From positions 1 through 64,000 of the forward strand of contig JANYDC010000068.1 in NCBI GenBank assembly GCA_025359965.1: a stretch of DNA of 64,000 bases. The letters run 5' to 3'. Within the stretch, counting starts at the first letter, position 1. Every line of letters begins with the position of its first letter. Under the pieces are notes generated by a model, which did not search any database, was not told the DNA's origin, and saw nothing but the letters and a program-made list of their open reading frames with translations. This DNA is from Pedosphaera sp. (GTDB lineage Bacteria > Verrucomicrobiota > Verrucomicrobiia > Limisphaerales > SXQI01). The position numbers and the translations under genes were made by a program. Shown here piece after piece: positions 52,830 to 60,422 of this stretch.

Positions 52830-54791
52830 TTAGCGGAGGCGGATCACGCGATAGTAACGGATATCATTGCTGCCGCTCGTTGAGGCGGAGTCGGTTGAAC
52901 CAGCGGCAAAACGTGGGGAACCTGTGTCCATCCAAGTTTGCAAATCACTGGTGTATTGTATCTGATAGACGAACCCGGGCTGGGTATTCCACGTAAGAAT
53001 AGAGCTGACTGGCGTCGTCGTGAGAGATAGACGAAGACAACTCGCGGGGTCATTGGGATCGGTGCCTGCCAAAAACTCTTCATAATTGGAGGCACCATCT
53101 CCGTCTGAGTCTGAAGCAGCGGAGTTGTATTTGGCTTTCCATCCACCACCAAAGTTATGAATCTGCCAATCATCTGGCAATCCGTCCTGATTGCTATCGG
53201 CACCCCAAAGATTAAAGCTGACGGGCACAGAGGATGCAGAGACCAATCCACCCGCAGTCCTGTAGGCCAGACTAATCGAATGAGATGACCCAGGAATCCA
53301 TTCGACGTTGCTCAATTGGATGTAAAACTCATTTGCAGCGACAGATTGAACCACGCTACCATCGACAGAAATGAGATAAGAATCCACAGCGACGCCAATG
53401 ACACTCGGCCATGAGACACTGACTGAATTCGCGCTAATGGGTGAAGCCACAGGTGTGGCTGGAGCAGGAATATCCATCAGCGAATCCAATGAATAAATTT
53501 GAGCGGCGAGATCCATTCCGGCACTAACCCCGACAAAAGAGCTCCAAACTGCAATAAAAGAATGATTGCCATCTGAAGCCACAGAAGGCTCCATCTGACG
53601 ACTCACCGTAGTGGAATTAACTCGGAACTCCGTTCCCACTGGACTTCCATCAGAATTTAAGGAGCGACCAAATATCCCTTCCTGCGAGCCATCCTGTAAG
53701 TCACTGGTCCATACTGCGAGTGCCGTATTGCGTAGAACAGCAATTCGAGGGTTTAATTGGTTACGCGCTACATTTTCGTTCACACGTTGCGAAGAGGAAT
53801 TGGTTTTAAAGTTATTTCCATCCAAGGTGAATCCCCTTGAATAAATGTTCCAATCAAGTTTGCCATCGATAAGGGAAAGGCGGTTCCATATTCCCACAAC
53901 GCTATTTTGGCCAATGCTGGCCAAGGAAGGCGCGGAGATGATATCCTTTCCATCGTTTAATAACTGTTCGCCAGTCAAAGCATTTCCTTGAGCATCGAAT
54001 ACCCGTGCGAACGCATCAACGCCATCGATGTCAATTTGACCTTCCGAAATCCACGCCACTGCGAAACGGTTGTCTGGCAATGCCAAAACACTTGAAGATC
54101 GTTGGTTTAATTCCGAAGTGGTCGCCACCTTTATTTCGTCGCCTTGTTTGTCGCCGCTTATTGGGGAAAGAAGCTGAGCGTAAACACCCGCCATGCTGCC
54201 ATCCTGACCAGAACTTGTGTAAGTAACAACGATCGTGCCATTGCCCAGAACAGCCAGTGCCACATCTGAATGGCCAAAAGATGCGCCGCTGCTTACCAAA
54301 ATATCATCAGTGATAAACTGATTTTCGGGAGGAGCAGATAGCAACCTCGCCCAAACTTGTTGCTTACCCGTTGCCCCTCCCTGCCAAGACACCACGGCAC
54401 CTCCATCAGCAAGAATGGCCACTTTGGGTTTCTCTTGGTTCCCTGCTGTGTGGCTGTTAATTCGGAAGGAGTTTTGCTCCAGAACATTGACACTGCTTAA
54501 TCTTCTAGCACTGATACCCAAGCCGTCTGCATCGGTGTCATTATCCTGCCATACCACGTAGCCACCTTTGCTACCAATAGCCACGGATGAGTTGTCTTGA
54601 TCACCAGGTTTGGAAAATTGTGAATTAATCTCACTGCCGGTTGCCGTTAGCGGCTGGGCGGCAGTTGCTTTTGGTTGAGACAGGCCCAGCACGGCAAAGC
54701 CAATAGCCATGCAAGTTTGGACTACCACTCCCAGCGACAAACGAGCACCGCAGTGCCGGATCAGTCCGCTTTTTTTAATATTGGCCGTCAT
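52830..54791 (-). CDS. Exported propeller-like protein with Fn3, calcium-loop and shared C-terminal domains
   Basis: 653 residues with a signal peptide ending near ATAAQ. Residues 60-440 contain seven repeats marked by a V-x-W/Y strand and a following G-[IV]-x-[AG]-R strand (YVVWQDND..., AVVSWQGG..., IVVTYTSS..., FAVAWISE..., VVGIWNRL..., ALAVWTSD..., FIAVWSSF...), suggesting a seven-bladed propeller. A fibronectin-III-like segment follows (PATPVASPISANSVSVSWP), then two calcium-loop motifs (DSNQDGLPDDWQ and SDSDGDGASNYEEFLAGTD) and the shared C-terminal domain (YQIQYTSDLQTW...YYRVIRLR). Probably surface or secreted, ligand-binding. Confidence 0.78.
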   Translation of the reverse strand: MTANIKKSGLIRHCGARLSLGVVVQTCMAIGFAVLGLSQPKATAAQPLTATGSEINSQFSKPGDQDNSSVAIGSKGGYVVWQDNDTDADGLGISARRLSSVNVLEQNSFRINSHTAGNQEKPKVAILADGGAVVSWQGGATGKQQVWARLLSAPPENQFITDDILVSSGASFGHSDVALAVLGNGTIVVTYTSSGQDGSMAGVYAQLLSPISGDKQGDEIKVATTSELNQRSSSVLALPDNRFAVAWISEGQIDIDGVDAFARVFDAQGNALTGEQLLNDGKDIISAPSLASIGQNSVVGIWNRLSLIDGKLDWNIYSRGFTLDGNNFKTNSSSQRVNENVARNQLNPRIAVLRNTALAVWTSDLQDGSQEGIFGRSLNSDGSPVGTEFRVNSTTVSRQMEPSVASDGNHSFIAVWSSFVGVSAGMDLAAQIYSLDSLMDIPAPATPVASPISANSVSVSWPSVIGVAVDSYLISVDGSVVQSVAANEFYIQLSNVEWIPGSSHSISLAYRTAGGLVSASSVPVSFNLWGADSNQDGLPDDWQIHNFGGGWKAKYNSAASDSDGDGASNYEEFLAGTDPNDPASCLRLSLTTTPVSSILTWNTQPGFVYQIQYTSDLQTWMDTGSPRFAAGSTDSASTSGSNDIRYYRVIRLR

Positions 54792-54811
54792 GCTTCTGTG
54801 AAAAATCGTAA

Positions 54812-55720
54812 CTACAAAAGGGCTGGCTGAGTCACTACACGAGATTCAAGTTCGCGCTTCATTGTGTTAAAGCCCCATCTTAAGTACAAACCGATGAGTT
54901 CGGACATGTCTGGCGTTCCAACTCGGCAATCTGCTATTGCCAAAGGAAGGCTTAATTCAGACCGCAAAGTAATCAGATCCCTGTTCCTTTTCAAAATATC
55001 TCGCCGGGTATCAATTGCTGCTCTGATACGCGCGCTCGGAATGCTGGCGATGTTATTCAAAATGGCATCGATTGAACCAAAGGTATTCAACAATTCCGCA
55101 GCAGTTTTCGGACCGACGCCCGGTATTCCGTCAATATTGTCAACTGAATCGCCCAGTATGCTCAGATAATCGACGATTTGAGCAGGAAGCACGTTCGTCT
55201 TTTCTTGGACGTCTGTCTCTGACCACAAGCGGTCCCGTTTATCCCCGGGATTGCTTAAGCGAATATTGGGACCCACCAACTGCATGAAGTCTTTGTCTGA
55301 ACTGGCGATCACGACATCCATTTGGACTGACGCTGCCGCCAAGGCATAAGAAGCAATCAGATCGTCAGCTTCTATCCCGTCCACTGAAATTCCGGCCACT
55401 CCAGATGCGCGAAGAAAATCCTGTATCTGAGTGAATTGGACATCCAGAGAGGGAGGAGTAATGGGGCGCTGCGCCTTATATTCCGGTAACAGCTGAGTTC
55501 GGAGACTATCCAAGCCGGCATCCCAAACCACCAAAATATGTGTGGGGTTAAGATTCTCCTGCAATTTTTGCAGCATCTTCACAAAACCCAAAATGGCGTT
55601 GGTTGGCTGCCCGTCCGGACCACTCAATTCGCGAATGGCAAAGAACGCCCGATAAGCATAGGCATGCCCATCCACAAGCAGGAATCTGCCGGCTTTACGT
55701 TCTAGTTTCACGAAATCCAT
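54812..55720 (-). CDS. Stand-alone 5'-3' exonuclease (FEN/PolI N-terminal type)
   Basis: 302 residues corresponding to the 5'-nuclease domain of DNA polymerase I without the polymerase. Motifs are LLVDGHAYAYRAFFAI, LVVWDAGLDSLRTQLLPEYKAQRP, VDGIEADDLIASYA, VVIASSDKDFMQLV and the H3TH signature LGDSVDNIDGIPGVGPKTAAELL. The Asp-rich active site for two metal ions is intact. It would remove RNA primers or 5' flaps. It may replace or supplement the nuclease domain of PolA, which is not seen here. Its place directly behind the secretin genes (22-base gap) is odd for a DNA enzyme. Confidence 0.92.
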   Translation of the reverse strand: MDFVKLERKAGRFLLVDGHAYAYRAFFAIRELSGPDGQPTNAILGFVKMLQKLQENLNPTHILVVWDAGLDSLRTQLLPEYKAQRPITPPSLDVQFTQIQDFLRASGVAGISVDGIEADDLIASYALAAASVQMDVVIASSDKDFMQLVGPNIRLSNPGDKRDRLWSETDVQEKTNVLPAQIVDYLSILGDSVDNIDGIPGVGPKTAAELLNTFGSIDAILNNIASIPSARIRAAIDTRRDILKRNRDLITLRSELSLPLAIADCRVGTPDMSELIGLYLRWGFNTMKRELESRVVTQPALL

Positions 55721-55742
55721 GGATCAAGGATTCGACAGTGGA

Positions 55743-56375
55743 TCAGGGCTGCACGGCCTTGACGGGAGTCTTCTGGTCAGGAATTGCGTTAGGATCGTAA
55801 GGGAGATTATCGGGGGTATGAATGCGATTTCCGGCTGGGTCGATGATGGTAGGAGTAACGAAGATCATCAAATTCTTTTTATCGGTCCGGCTAAACTCGC
55901 TGCGGAAAAGCCTTCCTAGCAAGGGTATATCACCCAAGACAGGTACTTTGCTTCGGTTCTTCGAAACAGATTCGGCAATAAGACCGCCTAGCACGATAGT
56001 TTGTCCGTCCCATACTATTGCACTGGTGGTTACCTGACGAACGCGGAACGACGGAAGCGGAGTCGGTTGAACGATTCCGTTACCAACCACCGTTTGAAAC
56101 TGAGTGGCGTTGTCGAGGTCGTAACCCAGAAACTCTGAAAGCGTGGGGACAATGCTCATTTGGATCGTATATCCGTCAGCAGAGACGTACGGAATAACAT
56201 CCAAAACCGGACCGAAAGGGATCTGCGCGGCTGTGGGAGTGATCGCTGGCACTACTGCAGCCTGATTGACGACCTGAGCTGAGGCAGAAATGCTGCCGAA
56301 AATGGCTGCCAACGCCAAAGTAATTAAAGCACGGGAATTCATGTTTCTGGAAATGAAAGGTTTCGTTTGGATCAT
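55743..56375 (-). CDS. C-terminal half of a split secretin
   Basis: 210 residues. MNSRALITLALAAIFGSISASAQ is a convincing signal peptide, starting at residue 12 of the ORF. The mature part holds the C-terminal secretin strands: LDVIPYVSADGYTIQMSIVP, SAIVWDGQTIVLGGLIAESV and the signature VPVLGDIPLLGRLFRSE followed by NLMIFVTPTIID. The N-terminal secretin strands are absent and lie at the end of the upstream gene, whose stop codon is immediately adjacent and in the same reading frame (TAA-ATG). The two products together make one secretin domain, forming the outer-membrane channel in the PilQ/GspD position. Confidence 0.85.
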   Translation of the reverse strand: MIQTKPFISRNMNSRALITLALAAIFGSISASAQVVNQAAVVPAITPTAAQIPFGPVLDVIPYVSADGYTIQMSIVPTLSEFLGYDLDNATQFQTVVGNGIVQPTPLPSFRVRQVTTSAIVWDGQTIVLGGLIAESVSKNRSKVPVLGDIPLLGRLFRSEFSRTDKKNLMIFVTPTIIDPAGNRIHTPDNLPYDPNAIPDQKTPVKAVQP

Positions 56376-58673
56376 TTAATTACCCCTTGCTCCCGTTGTG
56401 CCAGCTGCAGTGGCAGCGCCACCGCCAAGCGCTTGAACGCTCGTCCCCACTATGATTGTCTTGGTTTCTTCAACAGAAATACGAGCTTGGCGGCCACTGA
56501 CAGTTGTGATCTTGGGAGAAGAAATGAGATCAACTCCATCGCGTGTCTCCATGGCCCGAATAACCACCCGGAATTGTGGATCAGTCAAAATGCCGCTTAT
56601 GGTTGCGACTGGAGCGATCTGAGTATTATTCTGACGCAGCCCCGCTGTTAAGTTTTGGTCGGTAAGAGCATTAGGCGCAATCGAAGGCAGACCACCCGAA
56701 TAAGGGAACGGAAGCGCGGTCGGGTTTGCCTTACTGGCCGCGCTGGTTAGTGACTCCGAACTGCCACCTCCAAGAGCAACTTTACCACCGCCACCAAGGA
56801 TGTTACCAAGGAACCAATCAAACCCAACACCTTTGCTATCGGTTTGCGAGATTTCGGCAAACTTAGCCTCAATGGTAACTTGGCTTGGAGTGATGTTCAA
56901 AGCGTGAATAGCACCTTCTATGATGTCCAAATCGCGCAGAGTAGCCCTAACAAACAAGGCCCCGGTGCGATCGTTGAAAAAGAGTGCCTTGTTCTGCACG
57001 GGAGGCTGACCAGGTTGTCCTCCAAATTGTCCCCCACCCTGACCGGCTCCCTGACCAAATCCCCCAGCGGCTTGGTTGGTGTTAACTGCCGGAAAGTCTA
57101 CGCCAGCTGCTTGGAAAAACAGTCGCACCTCTTGTTGAATCGTGGAAAGTGATGCATTGGTCAGTGAAACAACGTACGCAATGCCGCCGGCGCTTTGGCC
57201 ACCCGCGCCACCACCACCACCACCGCCACCACCCTGACCGCCTTGGCTGCTGCCGCCGAAGGCAAAGTAACCTCCTGCACCACCGCTTTGTCCGTTTTGC
57301 CCACCTTGTCCACCGCCAGCACCGCCGCCCCCGCCGCCGCCCCCGCCGCCTTGACCACCCTGGCTTGTAACCAAACCTTGGAACGGATTGGCACTGAATC
57401 CCATACCTTCCAACCCCTGTTTGAAGGTATTTGGATCAACACGGAAATTACGAACAAACAGTTCCTGAGCCTCCGCTGTACGCTGGGTGAAGACGATGGC
57501 GTAATCCTCAATCGAGTACTTGATACCAGGCGCAGTAACACCTTGTGGAGCTTTGGCTACTTTGATGATTGCGTCCAAAACATCGGCCACCCTCACATTA
57601 CGAAGTGGCGGATCCATACGGACCAAGAAAGCCTCAACTTCGACAGGAGCGTCGTTGGCCGCCGGAATGGGTTGCTGTGTCAGCGGGTCAATTCCGCCAA
57701 ACGCATTGGCTTGAGGCCGATCAATTTGAGAGCTGATGATGAAATTGAGTCCTCGTTTATCCGGGTCGCGTTTACGGATTTCACTGCTCAGTTCCTTGAT
57801 CACTTCGTCAAGGCGGACTTCGCTTGGAACCGCCCATTCCTCCAGCACGATATTTTCAATCTTGCTGCTGATCTGTTGCCGACCGCGGCTGGTGTAAATT
57901 CGGTTGGTGCGTGCATAAGGGTTGCTTGCAGGCAAGAGCTCACGCTGAACGGGTTGATTCCAACTCTTTTCGACATCAATCAGCAAATCCTTGGCCGAGC
58001 TTTCGTGCTTGCGGGTTTCTTGAGAAAACCGGCTCTCCTTGATCAGGTTTAGATAGTAATAAGCAGCGCGACTTTCGGGATCATCTTTTGCGGCCTGCTT
58101 TAATTTGGCTTCTGCTTCATCCAATTTGCCCATTTCCATGAGCAATCGGCCATCTTGAACGAGAACTGATGTCTTGACACGTTCAGCCTTGAATTCTGGA
58201 ATCTTGGCCAATTCTTCCTTACTGGGAGAACGTCCTAAGTTTTCCAGAATCAGTTTATCATTTGCGGCTTTGAATGCCAGTGCCTGCTGGTTTTTCGGAT
58301 CAATACGCAGGGCGCGTGATACTTGCACGTCGGCTTCCTGAAAATCCTTTGTTCCAGCTGCGGCCTTGGCCAGCCCAAGCCGAGTTGCCACAAAGCCAGA
58401 TACGGTTTCTTCTCGCTCGGCATCAATATTAGTGCCGACACGATTCATCAGATTGGCGGCATCCTCGTATTTTTTTGCGGCGTTGACCAAGTCTCCCTTT
58501 TCACGGAGTACTTTGGCCTCAGCAAGAGTTCGGCGCAACTGGATTGTATCCACTTGGCGGTGGAGTGCCTCTTCAGCGGCGGCCTCCGAAGGGGTTGGTT
58601 GGGCGGACACTGGCCGGAGAACACCGATCAGGGCGGCGGCAACAATCAGGGACGATGAAACTGCTTTAATCAT
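56376..58673 (-). CDS. N-terminal part of a split secretin with TPR and Gly-rich regions
   Basis: 765 residues. A signal peptide ends in RPVSA|Q. Residues 30-220 are TPR-like helices (NAAKKYEDAANLM, QVSRALRIDPKNQQALAFKA, KLDEAEAKLKQAAKDDPESRAAYYYL). Residues 280-430 hold secretin N-domain-like folds (LNFIISSQID, NVRVADVLDAIIKVAK). Gly-rich stretches at about 436-493 and 535-560 interrupt the next domain. ALFVRATLRDLDIIEGAIHALN and VTIEAKFAEISQ open the secretin domain, which runs to DLISSPKITTVSGRQARISVEET and then stops. The rest is encoded by the next gene. By content and synteny it corresponds to Akkermansia Amuc_1098 and PilQ. Confidence 0.85.
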   Translation of the reverse strand: MIKAVSSSLIVAAALIGVLRPVSAQPTPSEAAAEEALHRQVDTIQLRRTLAEAKVLREKGDLVNAAKKYEDAANLMNRVGTNIDAEREETVSGFVATRLGLAKAAAGTKDFQEADVQVSRALRIDPKNQQALAFKAANDKLILENLGRSPSKEELAKIPEFKAERVKTSVLVQDGRLLMEMGKLDEAEAKLKQAAKDDPESRAAYYYLNLIKESRFSQETRKHESSAKDLLIDVEKSWNQPVQRELLPASNPYARTNRIYTSRGRQQISSKIENIVLEEWAVPSEVRLDEVIKELSSEIRKRDPDKRGLNFIISSQIDRPQANAFGGIDPLTQQPIPAANDAPVEVEAFLVRMDPPLRNVRVADVLDAIIKVAKAPQGVTAPGIKYSIEDYAIVFTQRTAEAQELFVRNFRVDPNTFKQGLEGMGFSANPFQGLVTSQGGQGGGGGGGGGGAGGGQGGQNGQSGGAGGYFAFGGSSQGGQGGGGGGGGGAGGQSAGGIAYVVSLTNASLSTIQQEVRLFFQAAGVDFPAVNTNQAAGGFGQGAGQGGGQFGGQPGQPPVQNKALFFNDRTGALFVRATLRDLDIIEGAIHALNITPSQVTIEAKFAEISQTDSKGVGFDWFLGNILGGGGKVALGGGSSESLTSAASKANPTALPFPYSGGLPSIAPNALTDQNLTAGLRQNNTQIAPVATISGILTDPQFRVVIRAMETRDGVDLISSPKITTVSGRQARISVEETKTIIVGTSVQALGGGAATAAGTTGARGN
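57195..57365 (-). repeat. Low-complexity Gly codon tracts in the secretin gene
   Basis: Two runs of GGN codons (about 57198-57240 and 57305-57360 on this strand) encode G-rich stretches with interspersed Gln, Ala and Ser. Such tracts can slip and vary in length between strains. They sit between N-domains, where a flexible linker is tolerated. Confidence 0.6.
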
Positions 58674-58694
58674 GGCTTGGTCGTTCGAAATTGA

Positions 58695-59489
58695 TTATTT
58701 GCTCGCAGCGCTTAACTTTACAGACGTTTGTTTCTGGTTGGATTTGGCAGAAAATACAACTTCGTCCTGCTCGATGGCAACGATATTATAAGTTTCTCCA
58801 CCCAAAACTACGATATCACCCTTGCGAACCCCCTTGCGAGTCAGGTTTTCGGGCTCGTATCGAAGGTCCGCAGAGAATCCGATGACTTTGGAGAAGGGTT
58901 TGTCCTTCGATATAGTCACCACATCACGCTCGGGCTTGATTTGCACTGTTATGGAACCAGGGTTCTCAACAGGTCCCTGCACGCTTTTGATGGCCAGACT
59001 GGAGTTTTCTGACATCGGGATCATCTGGCGTGTGGTTTTTCTATTCTGCGAGGGCGCAGTTTCACGAATTAAGGTCAATGTGTACTTGAGGTTATCACCA
59101 GTTCCAGCGATTTCATCCAAACTAAGCGTCAAATAAAGGGGATTCATCCCGGTTACCTGCATTGCTGCAAGCCCGACTTCTTTGCCTGTTTGTATTTTAA
59201 TCAAAGTGCCGTCGGACTTCTGCTGCCACCGAACTGGATTAAAAAGATTGTGTTCACCGATAAGAGCGAAGTTCACAGGGGTCTGAATGCGCTTGAGAGT
59301 AATCTCATTGGTGGTCAGGTCCACCGGAGCATAAGCTTTCACTTTGGGTCGGAGCAAATCCGAACGACGGTCCTCTTCTTCCTGGCGCTGCTTGGAGACG
59401 AGAATGGGCATCATGGCAGCTGCTGCGGCAAGCAATAGCAGCACCAAGCTGAGGATGATTTTCTCGTAATGCTTTTTGAGGAACTCCAT
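58695..59489 (-). CDS. Amuc_1099-position / PilP-like pilus assembly protein
   Basis: 264 residues with one N-terminal membrane helix (IILSLVLLLLAAAAAMMPIL, residues 10-30) and a periplasmic remainder. The C-terminal 80 residues (FSADLRYEPENLTRKGVRKGDIVVLGGETYNIVAIEQDEVVFSA) look like a small beta-domain of the PilP/GspC homology-region type, which contacts the secretin. The gene lies between the Amuc_1100-like gene (6-base gap) and the secretin (21-base gap), exactly where Amuc_1099 lies in Akkermansia. The role as coupler between inner-membrane platform and secretin is inferred from position and layout. Confidence 0.65.
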   Translation of the reverse strand: MEFLKKHYEKIILSLVLLLLAAAAAMMPILVSKQRQEEEDRRSDLLRPKVKAYAPVDLTTNEITLKRIQTPVNFALIGEHNLFNPVRWQQKSDGTLIKIQTGKEVGLAAMQVTGMNPLYLTLSLDEIAGTGDNLKYTLTLIRETAPSQNRKTTRQMIPMSENSSLAIKSVQGPVENPGSITVQIKPERDVVTISKDKPFSKVIGFSADLRYEPENLTRKGVRKGDIVVLGGETYNIVAIEQDEVVFSAKSNQKQTSVKLSAASK

Positions 59490-59495
59490 GGCGGG

Positions 59496-60422
59496 TTAAT
59501 TCTTACCGCGCACGCGCACGGAATCGAGCTGAAGGGTGAATCTGAGCTTATTTTCGTCCAAGAGCGTGTTTAGACCACGAGCACTTGCAGCGGGACGCCC
59601 TGGCATGGCCTGGGGAATACCTCGATTGCCGTATCTCATCTGCATTTGTAGTGCAGCTGAATCAATAGGCGGTGCAGATGATTGCACGGGTGGTGCCGGC
59701 GCTTTGTCTACAGCGACAGTGCGAATAATGAAACATTGTTTGGCGTTGGCCAGACCAGCCGATACACGTGCCAAATCTCCACTAAATCCTTGAAAAGTAA
59801 TTTCGTAAGGGGTCACGACTGCCCATTCGTTGGTCTGTGGTTTTCGATCAATGTAATCCTTGTACCCTGAATCGTCATCACTGGCACGCGGACGCTTCAA
59901 CTCAAAGATCGACTGAACTCGGGCGTTGATGAGGATGGCGGCTATGGCTTTGATATCACCTAATTGAGATGCCAAAGTCTCCAAACCTTTGAATTCGACT
60001 GAGGATCTCTGACTCAGAAAAGTAAACCAGTAATTGGTCACGGGCAGACCGACGTTATTGCGCTGGGCATCACCCAGCATTTCAGTGATCGATTTATCCA
60101 ACAGTGAACGAAATGTCTTGTTATCCAAGTCTTTTGGAACTTCACCAGAGGAAAGATAACCCCTCAATGAACCGGCAAAAAGCTTTAGACGAGCGGCGTC
60201 GTTGGTCACCAACACGAAATTATTCAACTTGGCATCGCCAGGAAGCAGCGGTTTACCGTTCAACTCTTTGTAGGAGGCTGCTGCGGCCGCAAGGCTCTCG
60301 GCCACAGTTCCATCATTAGTATATTGACTGTAGGCATACCAACTGGCTGCTCCGAGCAGCAACAGAGTGATGACCCCGCCGATAACTAAAATTAAATTCC
60401 GCTTCAACCAAGCCATACTCAA
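59496..60422 (-). CDS. Amuc_1100-like inner-membrane pilus-biogenesis protein (PilO position)
   Basis: 308 residues. The N-terminal anchor is LILVIGGVITLLLLGAASWYAY; a helical region and two ferredoxin-like lobes follow. PYEITFQGFSGDLARVSAGLANAKQCFIIRTVAV matches, in order and spacing, the part of Amuc_1100 that reads P-x-E-I-S-F-Q-G ... F-x-V-x-S-I-x-I, as remembered rather than aligned. A Pro/Ala-rich linker and a final strand (RFTLQLDSVRVRGKN) follow, as in that family. Amuc_1100 is the Akkermansia outer-surface or pilus-associated protein known for host immune effects. Its genomic role is in a pilMNOPQ-like set, which is what is seen here. The start overlaps the pilM-like gene by four bases. 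Confidence 0.78.
   Translation of the reverse strand: MSMAWLKRNLILVIGGVITLLLLGAASWYAYSQYTNDGTVAESLAAAAASYKELNGKPLLPGDAKLNNFVLVTNDAARLKLFAGSLRGYLSSGEVPKDLDNKTFRSLLDKSITEMLGDAQRNNVGLPVTNYWFTFLSQRSSVEFKGLETLASQLGDIKAIAAILINARVQSIFELKRPRASDDDSGYKDYIDRKPQTNEWAVVTPYEITFQGFSGDLARVSAGLANAKQCFIIRTVAVDKAPAPPVQSSAPPIDSAALQMQMRYGNRGIPQAMPGRPAASARGLNTLLDENKLRFTLQLDSVRVRGKN

Noticed and set aside
56370-56380. Secretin interrupted by a frameshift or nonsense mutation
   Set aside because: Both parts are in the same frame, so there is no frameshift. The second part begins with an independent signal peptide, which a simple nonsense mutation would not create. An assembly or evolutionary accident cannot be fully excluded.
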